A stretch of 64,000 nucleotides of DNA, from contig DASYNP010000015.1 in the NCBI GenBank assembly GCA_036008465.1, forward strand, positions 1-64,000. Direction: 5' to 3'. Under the pieces are notes generated by a model. It was not told the origin of the DNA and ran no database searches. It was given only the letters and a program-made list of their open reading frames with translations. The translations under genes and the position numbers were made by a program. This stretch comes from DASPSM01 sp036008465 (GTDB taxonomy: Bacteria > Planctomycetota > Planctomycetia > Planctomycetales > Planctomycetaceae). This document shows positions 46,149 through 55,475 of this stretch, in pieces (within the stretch, counting starts at the first letter, position 1; each line of letters begins with the position of its first letter).

Positions 46149-48017
46149 TCAACCGGGCTCGGAGGCGGCTGGTTCGATCTTCAAGTCTGGAAGCGCCGTG
46201 CGGAGGTCGTCTTGCTGCTTCTGGGTGAGGCCGCCTTTCGGGACGACGAGCCGCTTGAGCGAAAGCGCACGGCTGATCCATTGATGTGTTTCGGAGGGGG
46301 TCGGAGTGTTTTTCGGCAAGTGAACCTCGACGAGCTCGAGGTTCCCAGTTGGCAAATCCTCGACCTTTGCGAGCAGCGTCGTGCCGTCCGTCAGCTTCAC
46401 TTTGCCGCCGTGTGCCAGCACCCATTCCGCGATCAGCCGATGAAGGCGCTTGCGGGTGAACTGCTCCTTGTCTTTCTCAAAAACCGCGAAGTGCGGCTGG
46501 TCATCTCCCTTGGGAACGTTGAGCGTGCCGATGGCCGTCGACGTTTCTCCCTCGCGAATGGCGAGTTTGTTCGCGCCCTCTTTTAACTCGATTGGGTGTT
46601 TGAGTTCGTCGTGGCTGACCTCTTGATCGTTGATCAGAATTTTTGCCTCGCCTCGATCGAGGGCCTGCTTGCTTTGGGTGCTGACTTTGACCTCTTCGGG
46701 ACCCGTCTGCTTCATCATCCAGGCGATCAGGCCCCAGGTGACGCCGAATCCGGCCACGATGATCAAGACCCCGGTCATCAGCATCCAGGGGGCAATCACA
46801 ATTCCCCGACTCGGCGCAGGCCGCGTCTCGTCGACGGAAGGAAGGACGGAGGAACGGTACGCCTCAGGAATCACGACGCCCGTCGGCCGGCCCGACGTGT
46901 AGGCGTCGAGAGCGCGAACGACTTCGGTCATCGACGCAAACCGCTCCTCGGGAAGTTTGGCGATCATCTTCAGGCAAATGGCTTCGATGGCAGGGTCGAC
47001 ACCGGGTTTCACCTTCGACGGCTTGCGGGGCGCGGCACTGAGGATCTGCCCCATCACGGCAGCGATCGAACCCTTGAACGGAACTTCGCCCGTCAAAAGC
47101 TCGTAAAGAATGATTCCCAGGCTGTAGATGTCGCACGAGGGACCCATGCGCTGGGTGTCGCCCTCGACTTGCTCGGGCGACATGTAGGCCGGGCTGCCCA
47201 TCAACATGCCTTCCTGCGTGAGCCGCGAATCCTCTTTTTTGTTGATCTGCCGCGCCAGGCCGAAATCCATGATCATCGGCTCCTGGTGGCCGTCGATCAT
47301 GATGTTGGCCGGCTTCAAGTCGCGATGAATGACGCCCCGGCCGTGAGCCACCTCGAGCGCCCGGGCCAGTTTGAGCACAAACGTCGCGGCCGCGCGGCCG
47401 TCGAGCGGTCCGCCGTCGGCAAGCACTTCGGAAAGCGGACGCCCCTCGATATAGGCCATCGACAGGTAACGCACGCCGTCGATCTCCCCGACGTCGTAGA
47501 CGGGGCACAAGTTCGCGTGACGCAAGTGGGCGGCCGCGCGGGCCTCGCGATAGAAACGGGCCGCCAGATCCTCGTCGCCCTCGTCGGTGAACTTGGGGAT
47601 CTTGAGCGCGACGGGACGCTCGAGCTGCGTGTCGTCCGCCAGATAGACGGCCCCCATCGTCCCCTGCCCCAGGCAACGCAGCACGCGGTAACGGCCGAAG
47701 TGCTCGGGCAGCGAGCACGAGCGAACCGGCGTCAGGATTGCTGGCGGGATCGTCGCCTGGCTCGATCGCGGACGGTATTCGGTCCCGGGATCGGCCATTG
47801 CCGTGTCGCCCTCGGAGGATCCGCCGCCCTGTCCGCCAGTCGGCCCCGGAGTTTCGTCCGCGGCGAAATGCGAGCGCAGCGCCTCGGCGAGTGCCGGATG
47901 GCGCGAAACCAGATCGTCACGCGTGATTGATTCGCCGGCCTCGAGGCGACGAGAATAATCCGCGAGCACCTGATCGAGACGCGAATCGGTTGGCAGATGG
48001 GACGGGCCCTCGCCCAT
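46149..48017 (-). CDS. Membrane-anchored Ser/Thr protein kinase with C-terminal sensor region
   Basis: The product is 622 residues from the ATG at 48017 (AAGGA upstream). The N-terminal segment (LDQVLADYSRRLEAGE...HPALAEALRSHFA) is the short helical domain common to planctomycete kinases. The kinase domain covers about 108-375: LGQGTMGAVYLAD, VALKIPK, HRDLKPANIMID, DFGLARQ, GSPAYMSPEQ. A membrane span (MLMTGVLIIVAGFGVTWGLIAW) follows at about 405-430. The C-terminal 190 residues are extracytoplasmic, with a PEGA-like strand set (EAKILINDQEVS, ANKLAIREGETSTAIG) and an unrecognised end. All catalytic motifs are intact. Confidence 0.92.
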   Translation of the reverse strand: MGEGPSHLPTDSRLDQVLADYSRRLEAGESITRDDLVSRHPALAEALRSHFAADETPGPTGGQGGGSSEGDTAMADPGTEYRPRSSQATIPPAILTPVRSCSLPEHFGRYRVLRCLGQGTMGAVYLADDTQLERPVALKIPKFTDEGDEDLAARFYREARAAAHLRHANLCPVYDVGEIDGVRYLSMAYIEGRPLSEVLADGGPLDGRAAATFVLKLARALEVAHGRGVIHRDLKPANIMIDGHQEPMIMDFGLARQINKKEDSRLTQEGMLMGSPAYMSPEQVEGDTQRMGPSCDIYSLGIILYELLTGEVPFKGSIAAVMGQILSAAPRKPSKVKPGVDPAIEAICLKMIAKLPEERFASMTEVVRALDAYTSGRPTGVVIPEAYRSSVLPSVDETRPAPSRGIVIAPWMLMTGVLIIVAGFGVTWGLIAWMMKQTGPEEVKVSTQSKQALDRGEAKILINDQEVSHDELKHPIELKEGANKLAIREGETSTAIGTLNVPKGDDQPHFAVFEKDKEQFTRKRLHRLIAEWVLAHGGKVKLTDGTTLLAKVEDLPTGNLELVEVHLPKNTPTPSETHQWISRALSLKRLVVPKGGLTQKQQDDLRTALPDLKIEPAASEPG

Positions 48018-48110
48018 CGCGAGTCCTTGTGAACGTGTGGACAGCGATTTGGGAGCTGCGCCCCTGATTCAAGCAGTTTCGCGCGAGCCTTGCAACGCGA
48101 ACGATGAAGG

Positions 48111-48218
48111 GAAGCACGAATGACGAAATCCGAATGACGAAGGAATTTCCGAATGACCTTAAGCCCGAAGTAAGGCTCATGCCTTAGTGCTTCGTGCTTC
48201 TTTCGTCATTCGTGCTTC
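48111..48218. repeat. Inverted repeat with 18-bp arms upstream of a kinase gene
   Basis: Arms GAAGCACGAATGACGAAA (48111-48128) and TTTCGTCATTCGTGCTTC (48201-48218) are perfectly complementary. GAATGACGAA recurs inside the left half, and AAGTAAGGCTCATGCCTTAGTGCTT gives a second internal hairpin. It lies between the isoprenyl synthase stop and the kinase start. Confidence 0.85.
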
Positions 48219-48228
48219 GTCATTGCCC

Positions 48229-49218
48229 CTAGTAGCTGCGCTGCGTCGCAAATTCCGTGATCTCGACCAGCATTTGCTTGGCCGAAGAATTGTTGAGACA
48301 GTCCAAATGGGAACGCGCGGCAGCGGCGAACTCGAGGGCCCGGTGTCGCGAATACTCAACCGCGTCGCTGCGGTGCAGCCAGCGCACGACCTCGGTCCAC
48401 GCATCGTCGTCGGCCTGCGTCAGCAGCTCGCGCAGGCGCAGGGCTTCCGGCTCCTCGGTCTGAGCGAGCAGGCGGATGAGCGGGAGCGTCAATTTTTGCT
48501 TTTTGAAATCGGTCCCGAGTGATTTGCCGGTTTGATCTTCTGACCCGAGGATGTCGAGCAGATCGTCGGAGATCTGAAACGCCATGCCCAGTGTGCGGCC
48601 GTACTGCTCGAGCGACTTGGCGACTGTCTCGTCGGCGTCGGCATAGTGAGCGCCCAAAAAGCAGGAAACCGCGCACAGCTCGGCCGTCTTGCCGTCGATG
48701 ATTCGCAGGTAGGCCTCTTCCGACAGATCGAGGTTGCCCCGCTCGCGCGTCTGGGTCAGCTCGCCTTCGCAAACGATGTTGGTCGCGCGCCCGATCAACC
48801 GGCAGGCGAGCGTCGTGTCGAGGCTGCTGGCGAGGTGAAACGCGTGCGTAAACAGATAGTCGCCGAAGAGGACGCTCGTTTCATTGTTCCAGCGGGCGTT
48901 GACCGTGGCGACGTAGCGCCGCGTTTCGGCCTCATCGAGCACGTCATCGTGCACGAGGGTCGCTGTGTGAATCATCTCAACAACGGCCCCGAGGACGCGG
49001 TGGGCCTCGTTGATCGGCCCGGTCGCCGATGCGGAGAGTAAGAGCAGCATCGGCCGGAGCCGTTTGCCGCGAAAGTGGGCGACGTGGGCGAAGATGTCGG
49101 CCACGTAGGGATTTTGGCTCTCGAGCTCTTGGCGAAAGATCTGCTCGACTTGCCCCAGGTCGCCGCCGATAAACCGTTCGACGCGCGACGGCAAGCCCGC
49201 CAAATCCCGGCCACCCAT
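48229..49218 (-). CDS. Long-chain trans-isoprenyl diphosphate synthase
   Basis: The product is 329 residues from the ATG at 49218 (GAGG seven bases upstream). Both aspartate-rich motifs are present: the first DDVLDEAETRR (about 88) in LVHDDVLDEA, the second in FQISDDLLD (about 210). FRGKRLRPMLLLL and GKSLGTDFKKQKLTLP complete the family signature. Small-to-medium residues before the first motif (MIHTATLVHDD) favour a long-chain product, such as the octa- or nonaprenyl tail of menaquinone or ubiquinone. It resembles IspB/HepT-type subunits; chain length is an inference. It is flanked by palindromic repeats on both sides. Confidence 0.92.
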   Translation of the reverse strand: MGGRDLAGLPSRVERFIGGDLGQVEQIFRQELESQNPYVADIFAHVAHFRGKRLRPMLLLLSASATGPINEAHRVLGAVVEMIHTATLVHDDVLDEAETRRYVATVNARWNNETSVLFGDYLFTHAFHLASSLDTTLACRLIGRATNIVCEGELTQTRERGNLDLSEEAYLRIIDGKTAELCAVSCFLGAHYADADETVAKSLEQYGRTLGMAFQISDDLLDILGSEDQTGKSLGTDFKKQKLTLPLIRLLAQTEEPEALRLRELLTQADDDAWTEVVRWLHRSDAVEYSRHRALEFAAAARSHLDCLNNSSAKQMLVEITEFATQRSY

Positions 49219-49245
49219 TGATGTACCTCGCAAGTTGTCTTACCC

Positions 49246-49359
49246 CCCTCTCCCATTCCAATGGGAGAGGGCCGGGGTGAGGGCTGTCTTTCGAGCGCTC
49301 TTATGCCAACCGAAAAACACCCCTCACCCTACCCTCTCCCCATAAGAATGGGGCGAGGG
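49246..49359. repeat. CCCTCTCCC/GGGAGAGGG paired-hairpin intergenic repeat
   Basis: A first hairpin at 49246-49271 has arms CCCTCTCCCAT and ATGGGAGAGGG. A second imperfect one at 49332-49359 is built from CCCTCTCCCC and GGGGCGAGGG. The outer blocks GGGGTGAGGG and CCCTCACCC also pair. This kind of element is common between genes in many GC-rich bacteria. It lies between the MoaC stop and the isoprenyl synthase start. Confidence 0.8.
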
Positions 49360-49366
49360 TTTTGAA

Positions 49367-49864
49367 TCAATCCCCTCGAGCATCGGGCGGCAGCGATCGT
49401 CGAAACGTGCCGCTCTTGCCGCCGGTCTTCTGCACCAATCCGATCGGACCGATCGTGATTCCCCGATCGGACGATTTGCACATGTCGTAAACGGTCAGGG
49501 CGGCCACAGAGACCGCGGTCAACGCCTCCATTTCCACGCCCGTGCGGGCGTGGACGCCAATCTGGGCCTCGATCTTGAGCGTTCGCTCGTCCACCACCTC
49601 GAAGTTGACTTCGGCCCGGTCAACCGGAAGCGGATGACACAGCGGAATCAGATCCGAGGTTCGCTTCGACGCCATGATGCCGGCCAGTCGAGCGACCTCG
49701 AACACGTTTCCCTTAAGGACCTTACCGTCGCGAATCAGGACTAATGTTTCCGGCGCCAAGGTGACATAAGCCACGGCCAGCGCGATCCGCTCGGTCACCT
49801 CTTTCCCGCCGACATCCACCATGCGGCTGGCGCCGGTCTCGTCAAAATGGGAAAATTGTGACAT
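49367..49864 (-). CDS. moaC: Cyclic pyranopterin monophosphate synthase MoaC
   Basis: The product is 165 residues from the ATG at 49864, the normal MoaC length; the frame extends upstream through a repeat element and is not coding there. Signature sequences are RMVDVGGKEVTER, GNVFEVARLAGIMASKRTSDLIPLCHPL, TGVEMEALTAVSVAALTVYDMCK and GGKSGTF. The catalytic Lys and Asp are in MCKSSDRG. It converts the MoaA product to cyclic pyranopterin monophosphate in molybdenum cofactor synthesis. No other moa genes are in the window. Confidence 0.96.
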   Translation of the reverse strand: MSQFSHFDETGASRMVDVGGKEVTERIALAVAYVTLAPETLVLIRDGKVLKGNVFEVARLAGIMASKRTSDLIPLCHPLPVDRAEVNFEVVDERTLKIEAQIGVHARTGVEMEALTAVSVAALTVYDMCKSSDRGITIGPIGLVQKTGGKSGTFRRSLPPDARGD

Positions 49865-50380
49865 TGGCGTACGTGCTGCCGACTCAGTCAGCGATGGCAA
49901 CAGCACTATAGTCCTGCCCCAAGGCGCCGACAACCCAGTTCTCGAACATCGGCGCGCGAGGGCCTTTGCTTCGCAAAGGTTGATGGCCCTTGGACCTGCG
50001 AGTTGCCGCAACGCGGCGAGAGGCGTGTGTGTTAGGGTTATCGACGGCGAATTGTGAAGGGGCCGCCGACGCGATAGAACAAAGTTGAAGCTCTTGGGCG
50101 CGCGCTCCGGAGCCCCGCAAGGGGCGATACTCCGCTTGCCACCGGCGCGAGCCGGTGGAATGGAGTTTCTTGAGTGATTGGAAAGCCCCCAAAGGGGGCG
50201 ACACTCTTGAGAGGTGTTCACCGCAAAGAGTGTCGCCCCCTCCGGGGGCTTTGCGCGGCGACGCAACCAATGTTCCACCGGCTTACGCCGGTGGCAAGAG
50301 GAGTGTCACCCCTTCGGGACCCTTCGGGGTTTGGACGTCCCCCCTCCACGCAAGCCAGTCAAGGCCCCTTGGTCTCTCAA
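49865..50380. other. Divergent intergenic region containing composite repeat, 516 bp
   Basis: The region lies between the divergent starts of moaC and a kinase gene. Its right half is occupied by the composite hairpin repeat at 50110-50332. The frames open across it show no protein character. The left part (49865-50100) should contain the moaC promoter. Confidence 0.6.
50110..50332. repeat. Composite three-module hairpin repeat, copy B
   Basis: Module 1 (50110-50163) begins GAGCCCCGCAAGGGGCGATA and has a CCACCGGC/GCCGGTGG hairpin. Module 2 is AAAGCCCCCAAAGGGGGCGA (50182-50201) against AAAGAGTGTCGCCCCC...GGGGGCTTT (50225-50252). Module 3 (50275-50332) is a CCACCGGC/GCCGGTGG hairpin followed by GAGTGTCACCCCTTCGGG and CGGGGTTT. 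Order and key words match the copy at 21224-21432. Confidence 0.8.
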
Positions 50381-52126
50381 ATGACTCATAAATCGGGAAT
50401 TGAGCCCAATCCGAGAGCTGTCGACGCCAGCGCCACCGAGCCGCCGGATCGCGACGCCATCGTTCTTCGGCTCCTTGACGAACTGACTACTGGCACCCGC
50501 GACGGGGCGAACCCCGATTTCGAATCGATCGGCAAGCGGTATCCAGGCCTAGTCGACGAAGTCCGCATGCTCTGGGCGACCGCCATGGTTGTCGAGGATT
50601 TCGCCAGCGTGTCGCAGGCGCTCGACTCGGTTGGCGCGGAAATGCCCGCTGGCAAGAGTCCCCCCTCATTCGAGCCGCGGCAGCGCGTCGGCGATTACGA
50701 AATCCTCGAGGAGATCGGCCGCGGGGGCATGGGAGTCGTCTTCCGCGCGCGGCAGATCAGCCTCGACCGGATCGTCGCGCTCAAGATGATCTTGCGGGGC
50801 GAACTCGCGTCGGCGTCTGACTTGACGCGCTTTCAGGGCGAGGCGGAGTCGGCTGCGCGGCTGCACCATCCTCACGTCACGGCCGTCTACGAAATCGGCG
50901 ACCACGAGGGGCAGCCGTTCTTCAGCATGCAGTTCGTCGAAGGCACGACGCTCGCCCGGCGGATCGCCGAGGGGCCCCTGCCGGCGCGCGAGGCGGCCCG
51001 GCTGCTCTTGCCCGTGTGCCGCGCGATTGCGGAGGCGCACCGTAACGGGCTCTTGCACCGCGATCTCAAGCCGTCGAATATTTTGATCGACCGCAAGGGG
51101 CACCCCTACGTGAGCGACTTCGGCCTCGCGAAACGCGTGACGGCCGACGTGTCACGGGCGGAAGGCGACGACCCGCACACGCTCTCAGTTTTGACGCACA
51201 GCGGGGCGATCATCGGCACTCCGGGTTACATGGCTCCCGAGCAGGCGGCCGGCAATCGGGGCGACGTCGGTCGCGCCACCGACGTCTACGGACTGGGCGC
51301 CCTGCTCTACGCCACGCTCACCGGCCGTGCGCCGTTTCAGTCGGCGTCGCCCGTCGACACGGTGCTGCAAGTGCTCGAGCAGGATCCCCTGCCCCCGCGG
51401 TTGCTCAACCCGGCCGTCGACGCCGACCTGGAAATGATCGCGCTGCGTTGTCTGCAGAAGCCGGCCGAGCTGCGTTACGCGACCGCCGACGAGCTGGCTG
51501 ACGACTTGGAACGCTTCTTGGCCAACGAGCCGGTCGCCGCCCGATCGTCTCGCTTCGACCAGGTGCTGACGCGGGCCTTCCGCGAAACGCACCACGCCGT
51601 CGTGCTCGAAAATTGGGGCGTGCTCTGGATGTGGCACAGTCTGGTGCTGATCGTGCTCTGCTTGATCACCAACGCGTTTCAGTGGCAAGGTATCACGGCC
51701 CGACTGCCGTACGTCGGTCTGTGGACGATCGGCCTCGGCGTCTGGGCGGTCATCTTCTGGAACCTGCGGCGTCGGAGCGGGCCGATCACCTTCGTCGAAC
51801 GTCAGATCGCGCACATTTGGGCCGGCAGCGTGATCAGCAGCACGCTCCTCTTTGGCATCGAGGCGCTGCTCGATCTGCCCGTGCTGACACTGTCACCTGT
51901 GCTGGGCCTCGTGAGCGGCATGGTGTTCCTCGTCAAAGCCGGAATCTTAAGCGGCGCGTTTTACATCCAGGCAGCCGCGCTCTTCGCAACGGCCGGCGTG
52001 ATGGCCCTCTGGTCGCGAACCGGACTGCCGCCCCTGGGCATCTCACTCTTCGGCATCGTCTCAGCCGCTTGTTTCTTCGTGCCGGGGCTCAAGTACTACC
52101 GGCAACGGGCGCGGCTGCGAGGTTGA
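50381..52126 (+). CDS. Ser/Thr protein kinase with C-terminal multi-pass membrane domain
   Basis: The product is 581 residues from the ATG at 50381; upstream the frame runs through the repeat and is rejected. The N-terminal 90 residues are the helical planctomycete kinase leader. The kinase domain (about 102-380) has GRGGMGVVFRARQ, VALKMIL, HRDLKPSNILID, DFGLAKR and GTPGYMAPEQA. Instead of a single span, the C-terminal 180 residues form about six hydrophobic helices (from MWHSLVLIVLCLITNAF to GIVSAACFFVPGLKYY). This suggests a membrane sensor or a structural anchor. It is convergent with the NRPS-like gene, 41 bp away. Confidence 0.92.
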   Translation: MTHKSGIEPNPRAVDASATEPPDRDAIVLRLLDELTTGTRDGANPDFESIGKRYPGLVDEVRMLWATAMVVEDFASVSQALDSVGAEMPAGKSPPSFEPRQRVGDYEILEEIGRGGMGVVFRARQISLDRIVALKMILRGELASASDLTRFQGEAESAARLHHPHVTAVYEIGDHEGQPFFSMQFVEGTTLARRIAEGPLPAREAARLLLPVCRAIAEAHRNGLLHRDLKPSNILIDRKGHPYVSDFGLAKRVTADVSRAEGDDPHTLSVLTHSGAIIGTPGYMAPEQAAGNRGDVGRATDVYGLGALLYATLTGRAPFQSASPVDTVLQVLEQDPLPPRLLNPAVDADLEMIALRCLQKPAELRYATADELADDLERFLANEPVAARSSRFDQVLTRAFRETHHAVVLENWGVLWMWHSLVLIVLCLITNAFQWQGITARLPYVGLWTIGLGVWAVIFWNLRRRSGPITFVERQIAHIWAGSVISSTLLFGIEALLDLPVLTLSPVLGLVSGMVFLVKAGILSGAFYIQAAALFATAGVMALWSRTGLPPLGISLFGIVSAACFFVPGLKYYRQRARLRG

Positions 52127-52167
52127 CGCGATAGCAAAGTGCCACGCATCCGCGAGTCCAATGGCTT

Positions 52168-54699
52168 TCAACTGGGGAGGATGTCGTCGACCAATTGGAT
52201 CGACGCAACCACGCAGGCTTCGGTGTTGGGCAGTTCGAGATGTGGCACGTCGCCGACGTCGCACACATGCGGATTTTCTGTCGACGCGGCTTTGAACTCG
52301 TCGAGGTGCTGTACCAGCCAGTTGGAGCTAGCCACAACGTGGACGCCGTCTCGAAGCGGATGCGGCGGTCGGTAGGTTTCGATATTGCGCAGGAAGTAAG
52401 GTAAGCAGATTTCCCACTGTTGCGCCGAAGTTGCCTCGCTGCGAGAGGGCAGCTCCAGCCGGTCACGCCGCAGGCGATGCTTCACCGCTGGATAGAGGGC
52501 GGCGAAGCCGCCTCGATAAAGTTTGCCGAAATGCGACCGCATCGTCGTCAGAAAAGCGCGAGGTGGATCCTCCTCGATCGACCCTGGAATTGAAGGCTCC
52601 AACAAAACGACTTCAACGCGTTCGCTGATGGCCTGCCGAAGGCGCAGCGCGAGGGCATACGCCAGCAGGCCCGAATAGCTGAACCCCGAAATCGCGAGCG
52701 GGCCCGTCAGGTCAGCCTGCAGCAACTCGGCCGTGTAACGTTCCACAGTCGCCTCCACGTCGAGCCGATGGAAGGTCTCGGTATCCATTCCATCCAGCCC
52801 CAGGCGACAAAACCCGACTCCGGCCGGCAGCGACTTCAGTAGCTCGGTAAAATGCCCGCCGATCGACACGACGCTGCCTCGTGTCGTGGGCGGACGAAGT
52901 TCACTGAGGAATTTATTGCCGCCAGTCGCCGGCGACGAGGCCGCAAGAATACTTCCAAGCTCTGCGATGGTCGGTCGTCTGAAGAGGTCGACGGCTCTAA
53001 AAGTGGCTCCAAACTGACGATTCATCCGCTCCACCAATTGCACTCCGAGCAACGAGTGGCCGCCGAGCTCAAAGAAGTTGTCGTCTATGCCGACCTGCTC
53101 GATTTGCAAGAGTTCGCACCAGAGCACCGCGAGGGATTCCTCGATGGGGTTGCGAGGGTCCACGTACGCTTGCGCGATGCGCGGTCGCGATGGGGGAGCC
53201 GGCAGCCCCTTGTGGTCGACCTTGCCGTTCGGGGTCAGTGGCAGCGCATCGAGGAATAGGAACGCCGACGGGACCATGTAATCGGGCAGCCTTGCCTGCA
53301 AATGTTGCCGCAGATTGGCTGCCTCGGGGGGCGCGTTCGGCAACTGCGGAACAATGTAACCGGCAATCCGCTTGTCGCCGGGATGATCTTCCCTCAGCAA
53401 TACGGCAACCTGCCGCACGTCCGGGTGCTCCCGCAACCTTGCCTCGATCTCACCTAATTCGATGCGGAAGCCACGGATTTTCACTTGGGAATCCGAGCGC
53501 CCGAGGAATTCGATATTGCCGTCGTCGAGGTAGCGGCAAATGTCGCCGGTTCGATAGAGCCGCGAACCCGCTGGACCATCAAAGGGGTCATCGATGAATC
53601 GCTCGGCTGTCAAATCGGGTTGGTTCACGTAGCCCAGCGCGACGCCGTCACCGCCGATATGCAACTCGCCGGGCGACCCGATCGGCACCGGCTGCCGGTA
53701 GGGATCCAAAATGTAAACTCTCGTGCTCGCGATGGGCCGCCCGATCGGCACGGATCCGGAACTGAACTCCATCTCGGGGCTAACGTCAAAGGTCGAGGTG
53801 AAGGTTGTGCCCTCGGTCGGTCCGTATCCATTCGTCAGGCGCAGATTCGGATAGAGCTTCAAGGCGTTTCGAACATGCGGAACTGAAAGCGCTTCCCCTC
53901 CGGTCAACACATGGGGAACGCCCTCGAACATCGTGGGATGGTCATCGACAATTGCGTTGAACAAGCCCGCCGTCACCCATAAACAAGTGACCTTGTGCGC
54001 CTGGATGAATTTCTCGAGTGCCTCAAAATCCGGCAGCCGCTCCGGGTAGACGACGCAGGCAGCCCCGTTGAGTAGCGCGCCCCACAGCTCGAATGTGGAA
54101 GCATCGAAGGCGGGTGAAGCCAGAAAGAGAAACCGCTGGCTGCTGTCGAATCTCGCGTAACTTTGACCGCGCACGAGACGCACCACGCCACGATGAGGGA
54201 CGACGACGCCCTTGGGCCTGCCCGTCGAGCCCGACGTGTACATCACATAAGCGGGGCTCTCCGCGTCACCGATCGCTCGGAGGTTGCTCGACGGTTGGGC
54301 CGCGATCGAGTCTGCATCTGCCTTGAGGTCGATCGCTGTCCAAGCTCGATCCTGCAGCGATTGAGCCGCGATCACGTGCGTCGCTTTGGCGTCCTCGAGC
54401 ATCTCGCGCAGACGTTCCGGAGGATGCGACGTGTCCAGCGGTAAATAAGCCCCTCCCGCTTTGAGAATGCCCAAGAAGCTGATGATGAGGTCGGCCGAGC
54501 GATCGGCCAGCACACCCACGACTTTGCCGGGACTGAGCCCCAAGCTGCGGAGAAAATGCGCCAGCCTGTTGGCGCGCTCATTCAACTCCCGATACGTTGT
54601 CTCGACGCCCTGAAAGATCACGGCAATCGCATCGGGGGTGCGGCGCGCATGCTCCTCGAAGAATTCGTGGCACTGGATCAGATCACCGACGTCGTTCAT
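52168..54699 (-). CDS. Single-module nonribosomal peptide synthetase-like enzyme (A-PCP-TE)
   Basis: The product is 843 residues. Adenylation core motifs are all present: YTSGSTGRPKG (about 152), FDASTFELW, NGYGPTEGTT (about 290), YRTGD (about 380), GRSDSQVKIRGFRIE and PNGKVD with the catalytic Lys (about 490). A peptidyl-carrier domain follows, with phosphopantetheine Ser in FFELGGHSLLG (about 548). A thioesterase domain has GFSYSG (Ser about 672). There is no condensation domain. Binding-pocket positions read by eye give D-A-F-W-L-G-G-T-F-K, one residue from a published valine code, so activation of valine or a similar residue is inferred. Product and partners are unknown; an SRPBCC protein is divergent. 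Confidence 0.93.
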   Translation of the reverse strand: MNDVGDLIQCHEFFEEHARRTPDAIAVIFQGVETTYRELNERANRLAHFLRSLGLSPGKVVGVLADRSADLIISFLGILKAGGAYLPLDTSHPPERLREMLEDAKATHVIAAQSLQDRAWTAIDLKADADSIAAQPSSNLRAIGDAESPAYVMYTSGSTGRPKGVVVPHRGVVRLVRGQSYARFDSSQRFLFLASPAFDASTFELWGALLNGAACVVYPERLPDFEALEKFIQAHKVTCLWVTAGLFNAIVDDHPTMFEGVPHVLTGGEALSVPHVRNALKLYPNLRLTNGYGPTEGTTFTSTFDVSPEMEFSSGSVPIGRPIASTRVYILDPYRQPVPIGSPGELHIGGDGVALGYVNQPDLTAERFIDDPFDGPAGSRLYRTGDICRYLDDGNIEFLGRSDSQVKIRGFRIELGEIEARLREHPDVRQVAVLLREDHPGDKRIAGYIVPQLPNAPPEAANLRQHLQARLPDYMVPSAFLFLDALPLTPNGKVDHKGLPAPPSRPRIAQAYVDPRNPIEESLAVLWCELLQIEQVGIDDNFFELGGHSLLGVQLVERMNRQFGATFRAVDLFRRPTIAELGSILAASSPATGGNKFLSELRPPTTRGSVVSIGGHFTELLKSLPAGVGFCRLGLDGMDTETFHRLDVEATVERYTAELLQADLTGPLAISGFSYSGLLAYALALRLRQAISERVEVVLLEPSIPGSIEEDPPRAFLTTMRSHFGKLYRGGFAALYPAVKHRLRRDRLELPSRSEATSAQQWEICLPYFLRNIETYRPPHPLRDGVHVVASSNWLVQHLDEFKAASTENPHVCDVGDVPHLELPNTEACVVASIQLVDDILPS

Positions 54700-54945
54700 C
54701 GAAACCGTTGCGAGCGCCTCGTCCTAGCCAAATTTCAAAGATCGAAACGGGAATTCCGAACTCGATCTGTCAGGTTTGTAATTATAACGATGTAAAAATT
54801 GTAATGATAACCGGGCTCGTGAGCCTAAAAAAGCTGGCGTGTCTTGGGGTCGACGATGCGTCGAGTTCGCATCGCGGCACTGTTGCCGAGGAAGGCGTTC
54901 TCTCCAAAACCTCTTTGCCCTTTGCGATGGGCAACGGACTGAGCG

Positions 54946-55419
54946 ATGAAGCCGATCACTTTTTCCTGTGAAGCGACCTTGCCTCTCACTCCCGAAGGAA
55001 TTGCCAGTCAGATTCTCGACCTTGCCAATTGGCCCGCTTTCACCGGATTCGGCCCGGTTCCGGGAATCAAGACGGCCGAGTTCGAACTCCGAACTTCCGC
55101 AATCGTGGGCTCTCGCATCCGGGTCACCAACACCGACGGGTCGAGCCACATCGAGGAGATTGTCGCGTGGCATCCGACTCACCAGCTCGAGCTGCGGATG
55201 CAAGATTTCTCTGCACCCCTTTCCCGTTTGGCGACGCGTTTCGAGGAGACGTGGCAATTCGAGCGCACGGAGGGTGCAACCAAAGTGACTCGCTGGTTCG
55301 AATTGCATCCAAACTCTTCATTTGCCAGACCATTCCTCTGGCTGATTTCGTTCTTCCTGAGACGAGCCATCGCTCGACACCTGCGGCAAATGGCCGTAGC
55401 GCCGCGGTTGTCGGTCTAA
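54946..55419 (+). CDS. SRPBCC (polyketide cyclase/START-like) superfamily protein
   Basis: The product is 157 residues. The helix-grip pattern is visible: an N-terminal strand ITFSCEATLPLTPEGI, the helix ASQILDLANWPAFTGFGPVPGI, then a run of strands (TAEFELR, GSRIRVTNTDGSSHIEEIVAWHP, HQLELRMQDF, EETWQFERTEGATKVTRWFEL) and a long C-terminal helix. Such proteins bind hydrophobic ligands or act as cyclases or dehydratases. It is divergent from the A-PCP-TE gene across 246 bp, which may mean a shared pathway, and convergent with the esterase gene. Confidence 0.82.
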   Translation: MKPITFSCEATLPLTPEGIASQILDLANWPAFTGFGPVPGIKTAEFELRTSAIVGSRIRVTNTDGSSHIEEIVAWHPTHQLELRMQDFSAPLSRLATRFEETWQFERTEGATKVTRWFELHPNSSFARPFLWLISFFLRRAIARHLRQMAVAPRLSV

Positions 55420-55475
55420 TCACTCGAATGCTGGCGTTTGCCGCGGTGTCACCGTGCCTCGCGCTCGACGGCCGC

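Noticed and set aside
46596..47930. 444-codon plus-strand frame opposite the Ser/Thr kinase
   Set aside because: Arg/Asp/Gly-rich shadow without domain features; the kinase motifs on the minus strand are complete.
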